Positions 45,052-54,884 of a stretch of DNA of 64,000 bases are shown here, one piece after another. The notes beneath the pieces are model-generated. The model saw nothing but the letters and a program-made list of their open reading frames with translations, was not told the DNA's origin and ran no database searches. How positions within the stretch are numbered: position 1 is the first letter of the stretch; every line of letters begins with the position of its first letter. Source of the DNA: Melioribacteraceae bacterium (lineage in GTDB: Bacteria > Bacteroidota > Ignavibacteria > Ignavibacteriales > Melioribacteraceae); contig WYBN01000008.1 in NCBI GenBank assembly GCA_011525875.1, positions 1 to 64,000 on the forward strand. Reading direction: 5' to 3'. The translations under genes and the position numbers were made by a program.

Positions 45052-46509
45052 ATGATCCACTGTAAACCAAGAGTTAGATTCGCACCAAGTCCGACTGGTT
45101 ATCTTCATGTCGGAGGATTAAGAACCGCACTTTACAATTATTTATTTGCGAAAAGAAACGAAGGAACTTTTGTTCTAAGAATAGAAGACACCGACCGGAA
45201 CAGATTTGTTGAAGGAGCGGTTGAAAGTTTAATTGAGACCCTTGATTGGGCGGGATTAAAGCCAGACGAAGGGCCGGCTGCCGGCGGAAGCTACGGTCCT
45301 TATGTGCAGTCGCAGCGGCTAAATATTTATAATAAACACTCTCAAAAATTAATTGAAGATCATAAAGCCTATTATTGCTTCTGCTCGTCAGAACGTCTCG
45401 AAATTTTGAGGAAGGAACAACAGCAGGCTGGCGCATCTCAGATGAAATATGATAAGCATTGCCTTAGTTTATCCGCAGATCAAATCCATAATAAACTTCA
45501 AGCAGGCGAGAATTGCGTAATTAGACTTAATGTTCAGTCCGGAGAAAAAGTAATCGTAGAAGATTTAATCCGCGGCAGGGTTGAATTTGACCCGGAAACT
45601 ATAGACGACCAGGTGTTGATTAAAAGCGACGGCTACCCTACTTACCATCTTGCTAATGTTGTTGATGATCATTTGATGGAAATTACACATGTAATCCGGG
45701 GCGAAGAGTGGCTCCCTTCAACTCCAAAACATGTTTTACTTTATCAATATTTCGGCTGGGAGATCCCTAAATTTGCACATTTACCGTTATTGCTTAACAG
45801 CGATAGATCGAAATTAAGCAAGCGCCAGGGCGACGTTGCCGTAGAGGATTATATAGCAAAGGGATATTTCAAAGAAGCGTTAATAAATTTTGTAGCTCTT
45901 CTCGGATGGAGCGCAGGCGACAATCAGGAGTTTTATTATTTGGATGAACTGATTGATAAATTCAGCCTTGAAAGAGTTCAAAAATCCGGCGCAGTCTTTA
46001 ATATCGAAAAACTTAACTGGCTTAACTTTGAGCATCTGCAGAGAAAAGATTCAAATGAATTAGTAAGTTTATTACGGACTGAGATATCAAAATCAAAGTA
46101 TATGAATAAATCCTTCAGTGATGATTACTTAAGCAGAGTAATCAACGCCATGAAAGAGCGGGTTAATTTTGTGCATGAATTCCTTGCAAACGGTTTTTAC
46201 TTTTTTGAAGCTCCAATAGAGTTTGAAGAAAAGGCTCGCGAAAAAAACTGGAAAGCGGATACCCCTGTTTATTTGGGAAAATTGAAGATAGAATTTGCTT
46301 CTTTAGAAAATCCGGTAAAAGAAGATTATGAAACTGCATTAGGAAAAGTTGCCGAAGAATTTGAAATAGGCAAAGGCAAATTGATTCATCCTTTGCGCCT
46401 GGTTGTTTCAGGAGTCAGCGGAGGACCCGGGGTTTATGACATACTCGAAATCTTAGGTAAGAACGAAGTAATTAAGCGTATTGAGACTGCCCTTCAAAAA
46501 TTATCTTAG
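45052..46509 (+). CDS. gltX: Glutamyl-tRNA synthetase
   Basis: 485-residue class I synthetase charging tRNA-Glu. The HIGH motif appears as APSPTGYLHVGG, followed by RIEDTDR, the tRNA-acceptor-binding segment VVDDHLMEITHVIRGEEWLPS, and the KMSKS motif as KLSKRQGD. The C-terminal anticodon-binding region is normal in length. It is convergent with glnS, 17 bases apart. Confidence 0.96.
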   Translation: MIHCKPRVRFAPSPTGYLHVGGLRTALYNYLFAKRNEGTFVLRIEDTDRNRFVEGAVESLIETLDWAGLKPDEGPAAGGSYGPYVQSQRLNIYNKHSQKLIEDHKAYYCFCSSERLEILRKEQQQAGASQMKYDKHCLSLSADQIHNKLQAGENCVIRLNVQSGEKVIVEDLIRGRVEFDPETIDDQVLIKSDGYPTYHLANVVDDHLMEITHVIRGEEWLPSTPKHVLLYQYFGWEIPKFAHLPLLLNSDRSKLSKRQGDVAVEDYIAKGYFKEALINFVALLGWSAGDNQEFYYLDELIDKFSLERVQKSGAVFNIEKLNWLNFEHLQRKDSNELVSLLRTEISKSKYMNKSFSDDYLSRVINAMKERVNFVHEFLANGFYFFEAPIEFEEKAREKNWKADTPVYLGKLKIEFASLENPVKEDYETALGKVAEEFEIGKGKLIHPLRLVVSGVSGGPGVYDILEILGKNEVIKRIETALQKLS

Positions 46510-46526
46510 AGTAATATTTTTCCCTG

Positions 46527-48194
46527 TCAGCTTTTATTTAACTTTGCCCAGGTATCTTTGAGAGTTACGGTTCTGTTAAATACCAGACTATGCTCGTTCG
46601 AATATTTGCTGTCCACACAGAAATAGCCAAGTCTTTCAAATTGATAATTAACTCTCGTTCTTGCATTTTTGAGTGAAGGCTCGAGCTTAGAATTTTTCAC
46701 TATCTCTAAAGAGTCCGGGTTAATATGTTCTAACCAATTATCATCGGCGGCAGGGTCTTCAATATTAAAGAGGCGGTCGTAAAGACGCACTTCGGCATCA
46801 ATTGAGTGCCGGGCTGAGACCCAGTGAATCGTCCCTTTTACTTTTCTTGCACTAGTTCCTGTGCCGCTTCGAGTTTCGGGATCGTACGTGCACCTCAGTT
46901 CCAAAATTTCACCGGATGAACTCTTAATGACTTCTTCACATTTAATAACATAGGCATATTTCAACCTGACTTCCCCGCCGGGTACGAGTCGAAAATATTT
47001 TTTAGGCGGGTCCTCCATAAAGTCTGATTGTTCAATAAATATTTCGCTGCAGAAAGGGATTGTCCTGTAACCTGACTTTTCATCTTCCGGGTTATTTACT
47101 GCATTCAAATCTTCGACCTTTTCTTCAGGATAATTTGTAATTACAACCTTCAACGGCTTCAAAACTGCCATCACCCTTTGCGCGCGTTTATTAAGATCGT
47201 CTCTAATGGCGAATTCAAGCAGTGAAATGTCCGTTAAAGCGTCACGTTTAGCCACACCGATAATATCAGAAAAAGACCGGATTGATTCCGGTGTATATCC
47301 TCTCCTTCTGTAAGCCGAAATAGTTGGCATTCGTGGATCATCCCACCCATCAACATAACTTTCTTTAACAAGTTGCAGTAATTTCCTTTTGCTCATCACA
47401 GTGTAATTCAAATTCAAACGTGCAAATTCAATCTGCTGGGGATGGTAAATCCCGAGCTGATTAAGATACCAATCATACAGTGGTCTGTGATTTTCAAACT
47501 CAAGGGTACAGATTGAATGAGTGATACCTTCAATAGAATCTTCAAGCCCATGCGCCCAATCGTAAGTCGGATATATGCACCAGTCGCTGCCCTGACGGTG
47601 GTGTTCTGAATGAACAATTCGATACATAATTGGATCGCGCAGATTAAAATTAGCCGAAGCCATATCAATCTTCGCACGCAGGGTTTTAGCTCCGTTCGGG
47701 AATTCTCCGTTGCGCATCCGCTCAAACAAATTAAGATTCTCTTCAACACTTCTATTTCGATAAGGAGATTCTTTGCCCGGTTCAGTGAGCGTGCCTCTCG
47801 TTTCGCGTATTCCGTCTGCCGAAAGATCGCAGACGTAAGCATTACCTTTATTGATTAGATCAACGGCATATTGATACATCTGTTCGAAATAATCGGAGGC
47901 AAATAAAATGCGGTCCTCAAAATCGGCTCCGAGCCATTTTACATCTTCAATGATAGAATCAACATATTCCTGCTCTTCTTTTTCCGGATTAGTATCGTCG
48001 AAGCGCAGATTGAATTTTCCTTTATAGTCTCTTGCAAGTCCGTAATTTAGAAGTATCGATTTGGCATGACCAATATGGAGATAGCCATTTGGTTCCGGAG
48101 GAAAACGAGTATGCACTCGTCCGCCCCATTTATTCGTCTTCAGATCCTCTTCTATAATCTCACGGATAAAATTTGTTTTCTTTTCTTCAGTCAT
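46527..48194 (-). CDS. glnS: Glutaminyl-tRNA synthetase
   Basis: 555-residue class I synthetase charging tRNA-Gln directly. It has [16 protein letters not shown] (HIGH), [44 protein letters not shown], and the KMSKS equivalent VMSKRKL. The C-terminal double beta-barrel anticodon domain (from about 340) is complete. Its presence beside gltX indicates that Gln-tRNA is made without the GatCAB route, at least in part. Confidence 0.97.
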   Translation of the reverse strand: MTEEKKTNFIREIIEEDLKTNKWGGRVHTRFPPEPNGYLHIGHAKSILLNYGLARDYKGKFNLRFDDTNPEKEEQEYVDSIIEDVKWLGADFEDRILFASDYFEQMYQYAVDLINKGNAYVCDLSADGIRETRGTLTEPGKESPYRNRSVEENLNLFERMRNGEFPNGAKTLRAKIDMASANFNLRDPIMYRIVHSEHHRQGSDWCIYPTYDWAHGLEDSIEGITHSICTLEFENHRPLYDWYLNQLGIYHPQQIEFARLNLNYTVMSKRKLLQLVKESYVDGWDDPRMPTISAYRRRGYTPESIRSFSDIIGVAKRDALTDISLLEFAIRDDLNKRAQRVMAVLKPLKVVITNYPEEKVEDLNAVNNPEDEKSGYRTIPFCSEIFIEQSDFMEDPPKKYFRLVPGGEVRLKYAYVIKCEEVIKSSSGEILELRCTYDPETRSGTGTSARKVKGTIHWVSARHSIDAEVRLYDRLFNIEDPAADDNWLEHINPDSLEIVKNSKLEPSLKNARTRVNYQFERLGYFCVDSKYSNEHSLVFNRTVTLKDTWAKLNKS

Positions 48195-48315
48195 ATTTCC
48201 ATAAATTTTTCGTGCAAAAATAAGTATTTAGAATAAGACAAACCAATCAACCGAAAGTTCGTTCCAATTTTGCTGCTCGACGTAAAATAAATTCTTAACC
48301 GGTAAACCAAAACAT

Positions 48316-48347
48316 TTTGCGATATAAATCAAAGTTGGTTATTTTTC
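48316..48347 (+). promoter_or_regulatory. Candidate promoter of tRNA-Leu
   Basis: TTTG at 48316-48319 is followed after 20 bases by TATTTTTC (48340-48347), seven of eight matches to TAnnTTTG. The tRNA begins 33 bases further on. Confidence 0.35.
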
Positions 48348-48380
48348 GACCCGTTCTTTAACAAAACTTATGTCTAAAAT

Positions 48381-48464
48381 GCCGGAGTGGCGGAATTGGT
48401 AGACGCGCATGACTCAAAATCATGTATTCGCAAGAATGTGCCGGTTCGAGTCCGGCCTTCGGTA
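48381..48464 (+). tRNA. tRNA-Leu (anticodon CAA)
   Basis: The acceptor strands GCCGGAG and CTTCGGT pair, with discriminator A. The D arm is TGGCGGAATTGGTAGACGCG. The anticodon stem CATGA/TCATG encloses CTCAAAA, giving anticodon CAA. A long variable arm (TATTCGCAAGAATG) and T arm CCGGTTCGAGTCCGG follow, as expected for a class II tRNA. CCA is not encoded. Confidence 0.95.
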
Positions 48465-48544
48465 CTCAGTAAAATTCAACTCTACTTTCTTGAAATCAGC
48501 GCTCAATATTAATCTTTTTATAATTTTTGAAGTATCATCTAATT

Positions 48545-50089
48545 TTATTTTGCCCAAAGGGGCATTGTGTCGAGATCAATATTAAATACTAGCACTCCTA
48601 TTAGAAAAACCATTGCCGTGATAACAATAATTCCCATTATATTTAACGCGAAACCGCATTTAACCATCTCGGCTATTTTTACTCTCTGACTTCCGAAGAT
48701 AATAGCATTAGGCGGTGTTGCTACAGGAAGCATAAAAGCCATAGAAGCTGAAAGAGTCGCTGTTAACATCAAGAATAGAGGATTAATCCCAATTGCAATA
48801 GAAACAGAAGCTAAAATCGGAAGAATCATTTCGGTTGTAGCCGTATTGGAAGTCAATTCGGTTAAAAAATTTATAAATATTGCGACTAACAGTATCATTA
48901 GCACCGGGGAAAGGTGCCCTACTCCTTTGAATGAAGCGCCGATAAATTCAGAGAGTCCGCTCGAAACAAATCCCTTAGCCAATGCAAAACCTCCGCCAAA
49001 AAGTAAAATAATTCCCCACGGAATTTTTGCGAACACAGAGGCATCTAAAATAGCATAAGACCTTAACTCAGCTTTGCGCGTCGGGAAAATAAATAAAAGA
49101 ACAGCCATAAAAATTGCTACTGTACCATCGTTAATATAGCCTGGGTTGCCAAAAAGATTTGACCAGCCGGGAATTTTTATTATGCCAATATTTAAATCGC
49201 TTCTGAAAACCCAAAGCACAGCCGTTAAGGCGAAAACTACAGCGACTGCTTTTTCCTCTAAATGCATTCTGCCGATTTTCTTCTTCTCCTCGTCAAGAAT
49301 GCGTTTATCCACTGTCAGTTCTTTCCCGAAATTAAAAAAGACTTTTGTAAGAATCAGCCATGCAGCCGAAAGCATTATTATACTGATTGGAAGTCCCATA
49401 ATCATCCAATCGCCGAAAGAAATTTCAGGCGAATCCGGGAAAATAATTTTTAATATCCGCGTGAAAGAAAGATTTGGAGGAGAGCCTATAATAGTTGCTA
49501 TCCCTCCGATTGAACAAGAATATCCGATGCCCAGCATTAGAGCTACGGAAAAATTATGAGTGCGCTCAACGCCAAACTCTTCCTCCAACTGTAATAATAT
49601 AGAAAGACCAATTGGAAGCATCATTACTGCGGTAGCTGTGTTTGATATCCACATCGACAAAAATGCCGAGGCAATCATGAAGCCTAATATGATACTATTG
49701 GGCTTGCCCCCAAAAAATCGAATTATGTTCAGGGCTATTCTTTTATGGAGATTCCATTTTTCCATTGCAAGTGCGATTAAAAAACCGCCTAAGAAAAGAA
49801 AGATTGTCGAGTTTATATAGGATGCAGCCGTTTCTTCGCCGTTTAGTATGCCAAGCAAAGGGAATAAAGCAAGCGGAATCAACGCCGTTGCCGCTAATGG
49901 AATCGCTTCTGTTATCCACCATACAGCCATCAGCAAAGCCACTGATGCAGCCGGTTTTATTAATTGATTTGGAGTGTTGAATTCACCGAAAAGGTAAAGT
50001 AGAATTGCCGCTGTTAGTCCGGCAAATAATCCAAGATTCTGGATAAAGGTTCGCGATTGGTTTTCCTTTTCGATTTCCGGCATATTCAT
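48545..50089 (-). CDS. DASS-family sodium/anion symporter
   Basis: 514-residue membrane transporter of the divalent anion:Na+ symporter family (SLC13/CitT). Two copies of the sodium-site SNT motif are present, WISNTATAVMMLPIG and TSNTATTEMILPI, in inverted-repeat halves. Other family segments are WWITEAIPLAATALIPLALFPLLGI and MPVATPPNAIIFGS. Likely substrates are dicarboxylates, citrate or sulfate. It stands alone between tRNA-Leu and the amidoligase cluster. Confidence 0.93.
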   Translation of the reverse strand: MNMPEIEKENQSRTFIQNLGLFAGLTAAILLYLFGEFNTPNQLIKPAASVALLMAVWWITEAIPLAATALIPLALFPLLGILNGEETAASYINSTIFLFLGGFLIALAMEKWNLHKRIALNIIRFFGGKPNSIILGFMIASAFLSMWISNTATAVMMLPIGLSILLQLEEEFGVERTHNFSVALMLGIGYSCSIGGIATIIGSPPNLSFTRILKIIFPDSPEISFGDWMIMGLPISIIMLSAAWLILTKVFFNFGKELTVDKRILDEEKKKIGRMHLEEKAVAVVFALTAVLWVFRSDLNIGIIKIPGWSNLFGNPGYINDGTVAIFMAVLLFIFPTRKAELRSYAILDASVFAKIPWGIILLFGGGFALAKGFVSSGLSEFIGASFKGVGHLSPVLMILLVAIFINFLTELTSNTATTEMILPILASVSIAIGINPLFLMLTATLSASMAFMLPVATPPNAIIFGSQRVKIAEMVKCGFALNIMGIIVITAMVFLIGVLVFNIDLDTMPLWAK

Positions 50090-50303
50090 TTATTTGTTGA
50101 CAAGTAAATTTCAATCCCTTCTGTAAAATATTCATTTGCTGGTGGACAAACAAAAAATATTTGACTTCATCGGGAAACAGGAATTTAGAAGGACACGCCG
50201 GCTTAAGGAATATGCGAAGCCATGAAGTGATAATTAAACTCTTGGGCGTTGAAAAATATCAGTGTTGTTTTTGAATTCTAGCGAGAGAGAGGTTTGTTTC
50301 TAA

Positions 50304-51479
50304 TTATAGTTGATGAAAAGCTGTACTTGCGCCAACCCAGGTTTTATTTTTGTTAAAATCAACACCCATCATTTTCCCTTTGCTTGTTCTAAGCAAACTA
50401 TTTACGAGCATGGGTTTGTCATCCCAGATAAACATAAGTCTAACCTCAGCCTTTGCTGGTTCATCGCGTGTTTCAATTAAAGAGGCATAATTAATTTTTT
50501 TCATTAGTATATAGTTACCTTTGTCAGTAATCTTCTCAAGATCGCTTTCGGTTACGTCAATCTTCACCCCGGAACCTGCAAAAGAATAAAGAGGCTTCAA
50601 AACAAAATTGTGCAGATCGGGAGGAAGCTGCGCCAATTCACTTAGAAGAAATGTCTCCGGCACAAATTCATTTTTTAGAAAAGGTATTGTGTGTTTGCTA
50701 AGTTTAAAAAACCAATTTGGGTGCCCTATCCATTCTACCTGCAGTTCATCATGTATATCAAAGTTTAGTTTTATTTTTTTGGCTGCGAGCTCATCGAATA
50801 TAACCCGGTTATAAATCCTTTCAATTTTGCTTTCACTTCCGTTCCGCTTAACGAACAATTCTTTGCCGCGCTGGTAGACTTGTGTTATACAAATCGAATC
50901 AACTCCGGTATATTCTTTTGTCAATATAAAATCGATGCGTGTTTTTTGTTCTTGTGGCGCAAGCTCAAGCAAAAAAGTGGTTGCTGGATCGCTTGTGCCA
51001 AGCAGAGAACTTTTAAACATATCTATGTATGAGTTGAAATTTAGCCCGCTATAGAAAGGAGAGAAATCCTCCGGAATCTCGAAATGTTCGCGCAGCTTTA
51101 TATCGAGATAAGCCTGAAAAGCATATAGCGAAGGAAAACCCTGGAGTTCGATCAATTGCGGCGAATACTCGTCTTCTATTTTTGTAATCGCAAAATCAAT
51201 CTGAAAAAATTTTGGATGAGCATTTTCGCCTGGAACGATTAAACCCGGCGGAATTGCATTAGCAGCGTAGGCTTTGAATTCTATACTGTTAATGCGGCTG
51301 ATAATTGCTTCAGATGCTTGGAGCAGTTTTCTATTTAAGCTTCGGTCGATAAACAAAGGCGTTTCGCATATTCTAAAATCTGCCTCGCCGTTAGTCTTGC
51401 TCCAAACATCATTCAGAAAGGAATTGTATTTTGATTCACTAAATTCTTTGTTGAATTTGTTTCTTATCTCTCTGATCAT
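50304..51479 (-). CDS. ATP-grasp-like protein of the amidoligase cluster
   Basis: 391 residues with no exactly recognised family. The C-terminal part has a glycine-rich ATP-grasp-type loop, LKPLYSFAGSGVKIDV, preceded by FVLK, and later ILMKKINYASLIET and AEVRLMFIWDDKPMLVNSLLR, consistent with the metal and nucleotide site of an ATP-grasp ligase. The N-terminal half contains IELQGFPSLYAFQ. It starts two bases after the GCS2 gene stop, so it is part of the same operon and probably catalyses a second peptide-bond step. Confidence 0.65.
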   Translation of the reverse strand: MIREIRNKFNKEFSESKYNSFLNDVWSKTNGEADFRICETPLFIDRSLNRKLLQASEAIISRINSIEFKAYAANAIPPGLIVPGENAHPKFFQIDFAITKIEDEYSPQLIELQGFPSLYAFQAYLDIKLREHFEIPEDFSPFYSGLNFNSYIDMFKSSLLGTSDPATTFLLELAPQEQKTRIDFILTKEYTGVDSICITQVYQRGKELFVKRNGSESKIERIYNRVIFDELAAKKIKLNFDIHDELQVEWIGHPNWFFKLSKHTIPFLKNEFVPETFLLSELAQLPPDLHNFVLKPLYSFAGSGVKIDVTESDLEKITDKGNYILMKKINYASLIETRDEPAKAEVRLMFIWDDKPMLVNSLLRTSKGKMMGVDFNKNKTWVGASTAFHQL

Positions 51480-51481
51480 AA

Positions 51482-52594
51482 TTATTCTTCAAGGTCTTTG
51501 TTGGTTTGTTCGATAATGTAATCAACTACTTTTTTCAGATCGTTTGTTTCGTTGAATACTTTTAACTGTCGTCTGGCTCCAGTGCCGGTTTCGAGCATTT
51601 TATAAACGAAATTTATCTCATCCCTGCTGCCGAGATCGTCAATTACATCATCAACAAAAGCAAGCAATTCATGGATCAGATCTTCTGTGGGTACTTCTTT
51701 CTGCTTGCCGAAATCAATCAGCTTGCCTTCCAATCCGTATCGTGAAGCGCGCCATTTGTTTTCGTTTATGTAAAGTCTGCGGTATAATCTAAACCCGAGG
51801 TTCTGTTCGATCAGTTTGTGAAGTTTTGCAACTACAGCCTGGATAAGTGCGGCGATTGCAATTGTTTCGTCAACTAAAAGCTGCACGTCGCAGATGCGGA
51901 TTTCAAGCGTGGGATATTTTGGATGAGGTCTTATATCCCACCATATCTTCGATGCATCTTCAATGCAGTTTGTTTTAACAAGAAGATTAACGTAGCTGAG
52001 AAATTCGCCATGACTGTTGAAATGGTCAGGTATCCCCGTTCTGGGGAAGCGGTCAAAAATCTTTGCACGGTAGGATTTGAAACCTGTATTTCTACCCTTC
52101 CAAAAAGGAGAATTAGTTGATAACGCATAGATGTGCGGAAGGAAATATCTCATCGCATTCATTATATGAATTGCACGTTCTTTATCGTCAATGCCTATAT
52201 GAACATGCAAACCAAAAATCAAATTGGCGCGTGCAACTTGCTGCATTTGTTCAACGACATCTTTGTACCGGGGCCGGTCGGTAATTTCCTGATCTTCCCA
52301 TCTGGAAAAAGGGTGCGTTCCCGCGGCGGCGATTCTCAGATTCTGTATTTCTGCAACTTTACGAAGTTCCCTTCTCAGACGTTTAACTTCCTGTTTAGCC
52401 TCCTTGATGTTGTAACATATATTTGAGCCGATTTCCACTACCGACTGATGCATTTCAGCTTTAGCTTGTTCCTTAAAGATCAGCCTGCCCTCATCCAGCA
52501 GCTGCTGTATATGCGATTTAAGTTCCCGCGTTTCCGGATCGACTATTTGAAATTCTTCTTCAATACCTATTGTGAAAATTCTTTTATCAGGCAT
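51482..52594 (-). CDS. YbdK-type carboxylate-amine ligase (GCS2 family)
   Basis: About 370 residues of the glutamate-cysteine ligase 2 family, which joins a carboxylate to an amine using ATP. It begins FTIGIEEEFQIVDPETREL, followed by HQSVVEIGSNIC, AAAGTHPFSRW, FGLHVHIGIDDKERAI, LSTNSPFWKGRNTGFKSYR and the closing TGTGARRQLKVF. The frame is open to 52651, but the ATG at 52594 is preceded by AAGGAG at the right distance and avoids overlap with the upstream ATP-grasp gene. Substrates are not known. Confidence 0.92.
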   Translation of the reverse strand: MPDKRIFTIGIEEEFQIVDPETRELKSHIQQLLDEGRLIFKEQAKAEMHQSVVEIGSNICYNIKEAKQEVKRLRRELRKVAEIQNLRIAAAGTHPFSRWEDQEITDRPRYKDVVEQMQQVARANLIFGLHVHIGIDDKERAIHIMNAMRYFLPHIYALSTNSPFWKGRNTGFKSYRAKIFDRFPRTGIPDHFNSHGEFLSYVNLLVKTNCIEDASKIWWDIRPHPKYPTLEIRICDVQLLVDETIAIAALIQAVVAKLHKLIEQNLGFRLYRRLYINENKWRASRYGLEGKLIDFGKQKEVPTEDLIHELLAFVDDVIDDLGSRDEINFVYKMLETGTGARRQLKVFNETNDLKKVVDYIIEQTNKDLEE

Positions 52595-52604
52595 AATTTC
52601 TCCT

Positions 52605-53582
52605 TCAAGAATTTTTATTTGGATTGCTTTTAACTTTTTTATCTTGAGCAAAAGAAGTAATAAAATCGCCCCACGTTAAATTATTCATTCCAGGTTTATG
52701 CGCTTTAGCCCTTCTTATTGCCATTTCAGCAGAGGCTTCGACTACCCAGTCAAAATTTTCCTGACCGACGGAATTAATATCGGCATCAGGAGCGGGGTTG
52801 CAAAAATCTATCGCATATGGTATTCCATCCCGCACTGCGAATTCTGCGGTGTTAAAATCATAACCTAAAGCATTGTTCAATTTCAATACCGACTCTTCAA
52901 TTGTCTTGAGAAGTTTTGCTTCGACCGGTTTTGCATTTTTTACATAACGAAGATGATGAGGTTGTTTGGGATCGTACTGCATTATTCTTACTTCACGCCG
53001 ATCGAGGCAGTAGCATCTGAAGTATTCGGTGAACTCGATAGCTTCCTGCAGCATCATAACGAGTGTTCCGGTTTCATGATACGCATTGAAGAATTCGTGT
53101 CTGTTTTCAAGCTTGTAAACATTTTTCCACCCTCCGCCTGCAAATGGTTTGAAGAATGCCGGGAAGCCGACATATTCAAAAATTCCTTCCCAGTCCAAGG
53201 GATAATCTAGATTTCTCATAGACATCTCGTTCGTGTCCGGCGGATGCTGATTTGAAGGAAGCAGTACTGTTTTGGGTACAGCGACTCCAATTCTGGTTGC
53301 GAGGGCGTTATTGAAAAACTTTTCATCTGCCGACCACCAGAAAGGATTGTTTATCACAGCCGTACCGGATAAAGCGGCATTTTTTAATAGCGCTCTGTAG
53401 AAAGGTATGTCTTGAGAAATTCTATCGATAACTACATCGTAACCAATCGGTTCGCCTTGAATAATTTTGTTTATCTTCACTGCTTCGGCGGAAACCCCCG
53501 CCTCTTTTCTTTGGTTTATACGGTCTATAAATGCCCAGGGGAATGTATTCTCCTGTCCGAAAAGTATTCCTATTTTTTTCAT
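52605..53582 (-). CDS. ATP-grasp domain ligase
   Basis: 325 residues. An N-terminal Rossmann-like opening (KKIGILFGQENTFPWAF) is followed by the ATP-grasp loop FPAFFKPFAGGGWKNVYKL, MMLQEAIEFTEYFRCYCL and the metal-binding end NTAEFAVRDGIPYAIDFCNPAPDAD, close in style to RimK/D-Ala-D-Ala-ligase-like enzymes. GAGGTAGCT precedes the ATG. It probably forms an amide bond in the product made with the neighbouring GCS2 ligase. Confidence 0.82.
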   Translation of the reverse strand: MKKIGILFGQENTFPWAFIDRINQRKEAGVSAEAVKINKIIQGEPIGYDVVIDRISQDIPFYRALLKNAALSGTAVINNPFWWSADEKFFNNALATRIGVAVPKTVLLPSNQHPPDTNEMSMRNLDYPLDWEGIFEYVGFPAFFKPFAGGGWKNVYKLENRHEFFNAYHETGTLVMMLQEAIEFTEYFRCYCLDRREVRIMQYDPKQPHHLRYVKNAKPVEAKLLKTIEESVLKLNNALGYDFNTAEFAVRDGIPYAIDFCNPAPDADINSVGQENFDWVVEASAEMAIRRAKAHKPGMNNLTWGDFITSFAQDKKVKSNPNKNS

Positions 53583-53631
53583 AGCTACCTCAATTTTTAT
53601 TGATCAATTTTTAAACTAGGCTACAAAAATC

Positions 53632-54351
53632 CTATCCAATAAGGTTCAAATATTTGGGAAATATTTTCCGCCACATGGACCAATCGGGTGCGCCCCCGGG
53701 AATTACGTCAAACCAGTGTTCGACTCCTTTTCTAAAAAGAATTTCGGACATATTTTTATTCTCTCCGAAGTTTATATCATTTTCGCCAGCGGCTAAGACT
53801 ATTCCAATTTTTTGTATGTTCTCAAGATAATGCTGATCTTCCAATCCAGGTAAGTAATCAGGCGGATTATTGAAGTAGCAGCTGTCGTCATAAAAACCAA
53901 GGATGAAAGGCTTGATATCGAACGAACCGCTTATTGAGAACATATGGGAAATTTTATCGGGATATTTCATTGCAATGTTCAATGCGTGATAGCCGCCGAA
54001 ACCGCAGCCGGCTAATCCGACTTTGCTAAATTCAGATTCATATTTTGCAAATTCAATCACATCATTCAGTATTGATTGCTCGTAAGCAAGATAATTTTTC
54101 ACTCTGTCGTTAGGCGGAATGGAATAGTTATACCAACTGCTGCTGTCTATTCCATCAGGGCAGTATACTTTAATCTTACCGGATTTGATTTGCTCACTTG
54201 CAGCTTCAATTAGCCCGAAGTCTTTAGCTTCATAATATCTGCCATGAGATGTAGGGAATACGATAACCGGATAACCGTTATCGCCGAAAACGAGCATTTC
54301 AAAACTCCGGCTTAAGTATTGACTATACCACTTATGATAAAACTCTTTCAA
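53632..54351 (-). CDS. Esterase-like alpha/beta hydrolase lacking the nucleophile serine
   Basis: 239 residues of the esterase D / COG4947-like type: MLVFGDNGYPVIVFPTSHGRYYE, then VGLAGCGFGGYHALNIAMKYPDKI and FSISGSFD. In relatives the elbow reads G-C-S-x-G; here the Ser position is Gly117 (codon GGT, one transition from AGT). The rest of the fold appears intact. It is the first gene of the amidoligase cluster, 49 bases before the ATP-grasp gene. It may be a carrier or regulatory protein, or the local sequence may carry a single-base error. Confidence 0.75.
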   Translation of the reverse strand: MKEFYHKWYSQYLSRSFEMLVFGDNGYPVIVFPTSHGRYYEAKDFGLIEAASEQIKSGKIKVYCPDGIDSSSWYNYSIPPNDRVKNYLAYEQSILNDVIEFAKYESEFSKVGLAGCGFGGYHALNIAMKYPDKISHMFSISGSFDIKPFILGFYDDSCYFNNPPDYLPGLEDQHYLENIQKIGIVLAAGENDINFGENKNMSEILFRKGVEHWFDVIPGGAPDWSMWRKIFPKYLNLIG

Positions 54352-54501
54352 TCTAAAATATATTATTTATTAGGGATGTGTTGTATTAATCGAGGACAAA
54401 TATAATGAAGATTATTACAAATAGCGTAAAGCAAGAAAATTAAATCAACGTAGAATTCTAGTTATCACCAAGTAAAAAAAAGACTTCAGCCGGCAACAAC
54501 C

Positions 54502-54873
54502 CTATTGCCCGATGTATTTCTTTATCGTGTCCATGACTAATTGATTTGTAACGGGTTTGGCAAAATACTCGTCCACTCCTGCTCCTAATGCATTAACTTT
54601 ATCTTTTTGGAAAGCATGAGCGGTAATGCAAATTACGGGTATATGTTTATATTTTTCATTCTTTTTCAGATCCGCCGTAACTTCAAGCCCATTTGTCTTG
54701 CCAAAAAGTGAAATATCCAAGATTATCAGATCACATTGATCTTTGTAAAAAACCTCATAGAAAGCATCTGCAGATGAGAATGCCTTAAAATCATAATACT
54801 TTTCGAGAAGACGTTTGAATGTTAATTGAGATAGAAAATCGTCTTCAAGCACATAAATTTTTTTTCTTGCCAT
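54502..54873 (-). CDS. Stand-alone receiver-domain response regulator
   Basis: 123 residues: a single CheY-like receiver with acidic pair Asp11/Asp12, phosphoacceptor Asp53 in LIILDISLFG, conserved Thr in ICITAHAF and Lys in YFAKPV. It has no output domain. AGGAG lies 9 bases before the ATG. Its probable kinase is the ruined gene immediately upstream, so it may be an orphan now. Confidence 0.9.
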   Translation of the reverse strand: MARKKIYVLEDDFLSQLTFKRLLEKYYDFKAFSSADAFYEVFYKDQCDLIILDISLFGKTNGLEVTADLKKNEKYKHIPVICITAHAFQKDKVNALGAGVDEYFAKPVTNQLVMDTIKKYIGQ

Positions 54874-54884
54874 CTCAGCTTCTC

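Noticed and set aside
52595..52651. Longer N terminus for the GCS2 ligase
   Set aside because: It would overlap the ATP-grasp gene; the ATG at 52594 has a strong AAGGAG at proper distance.
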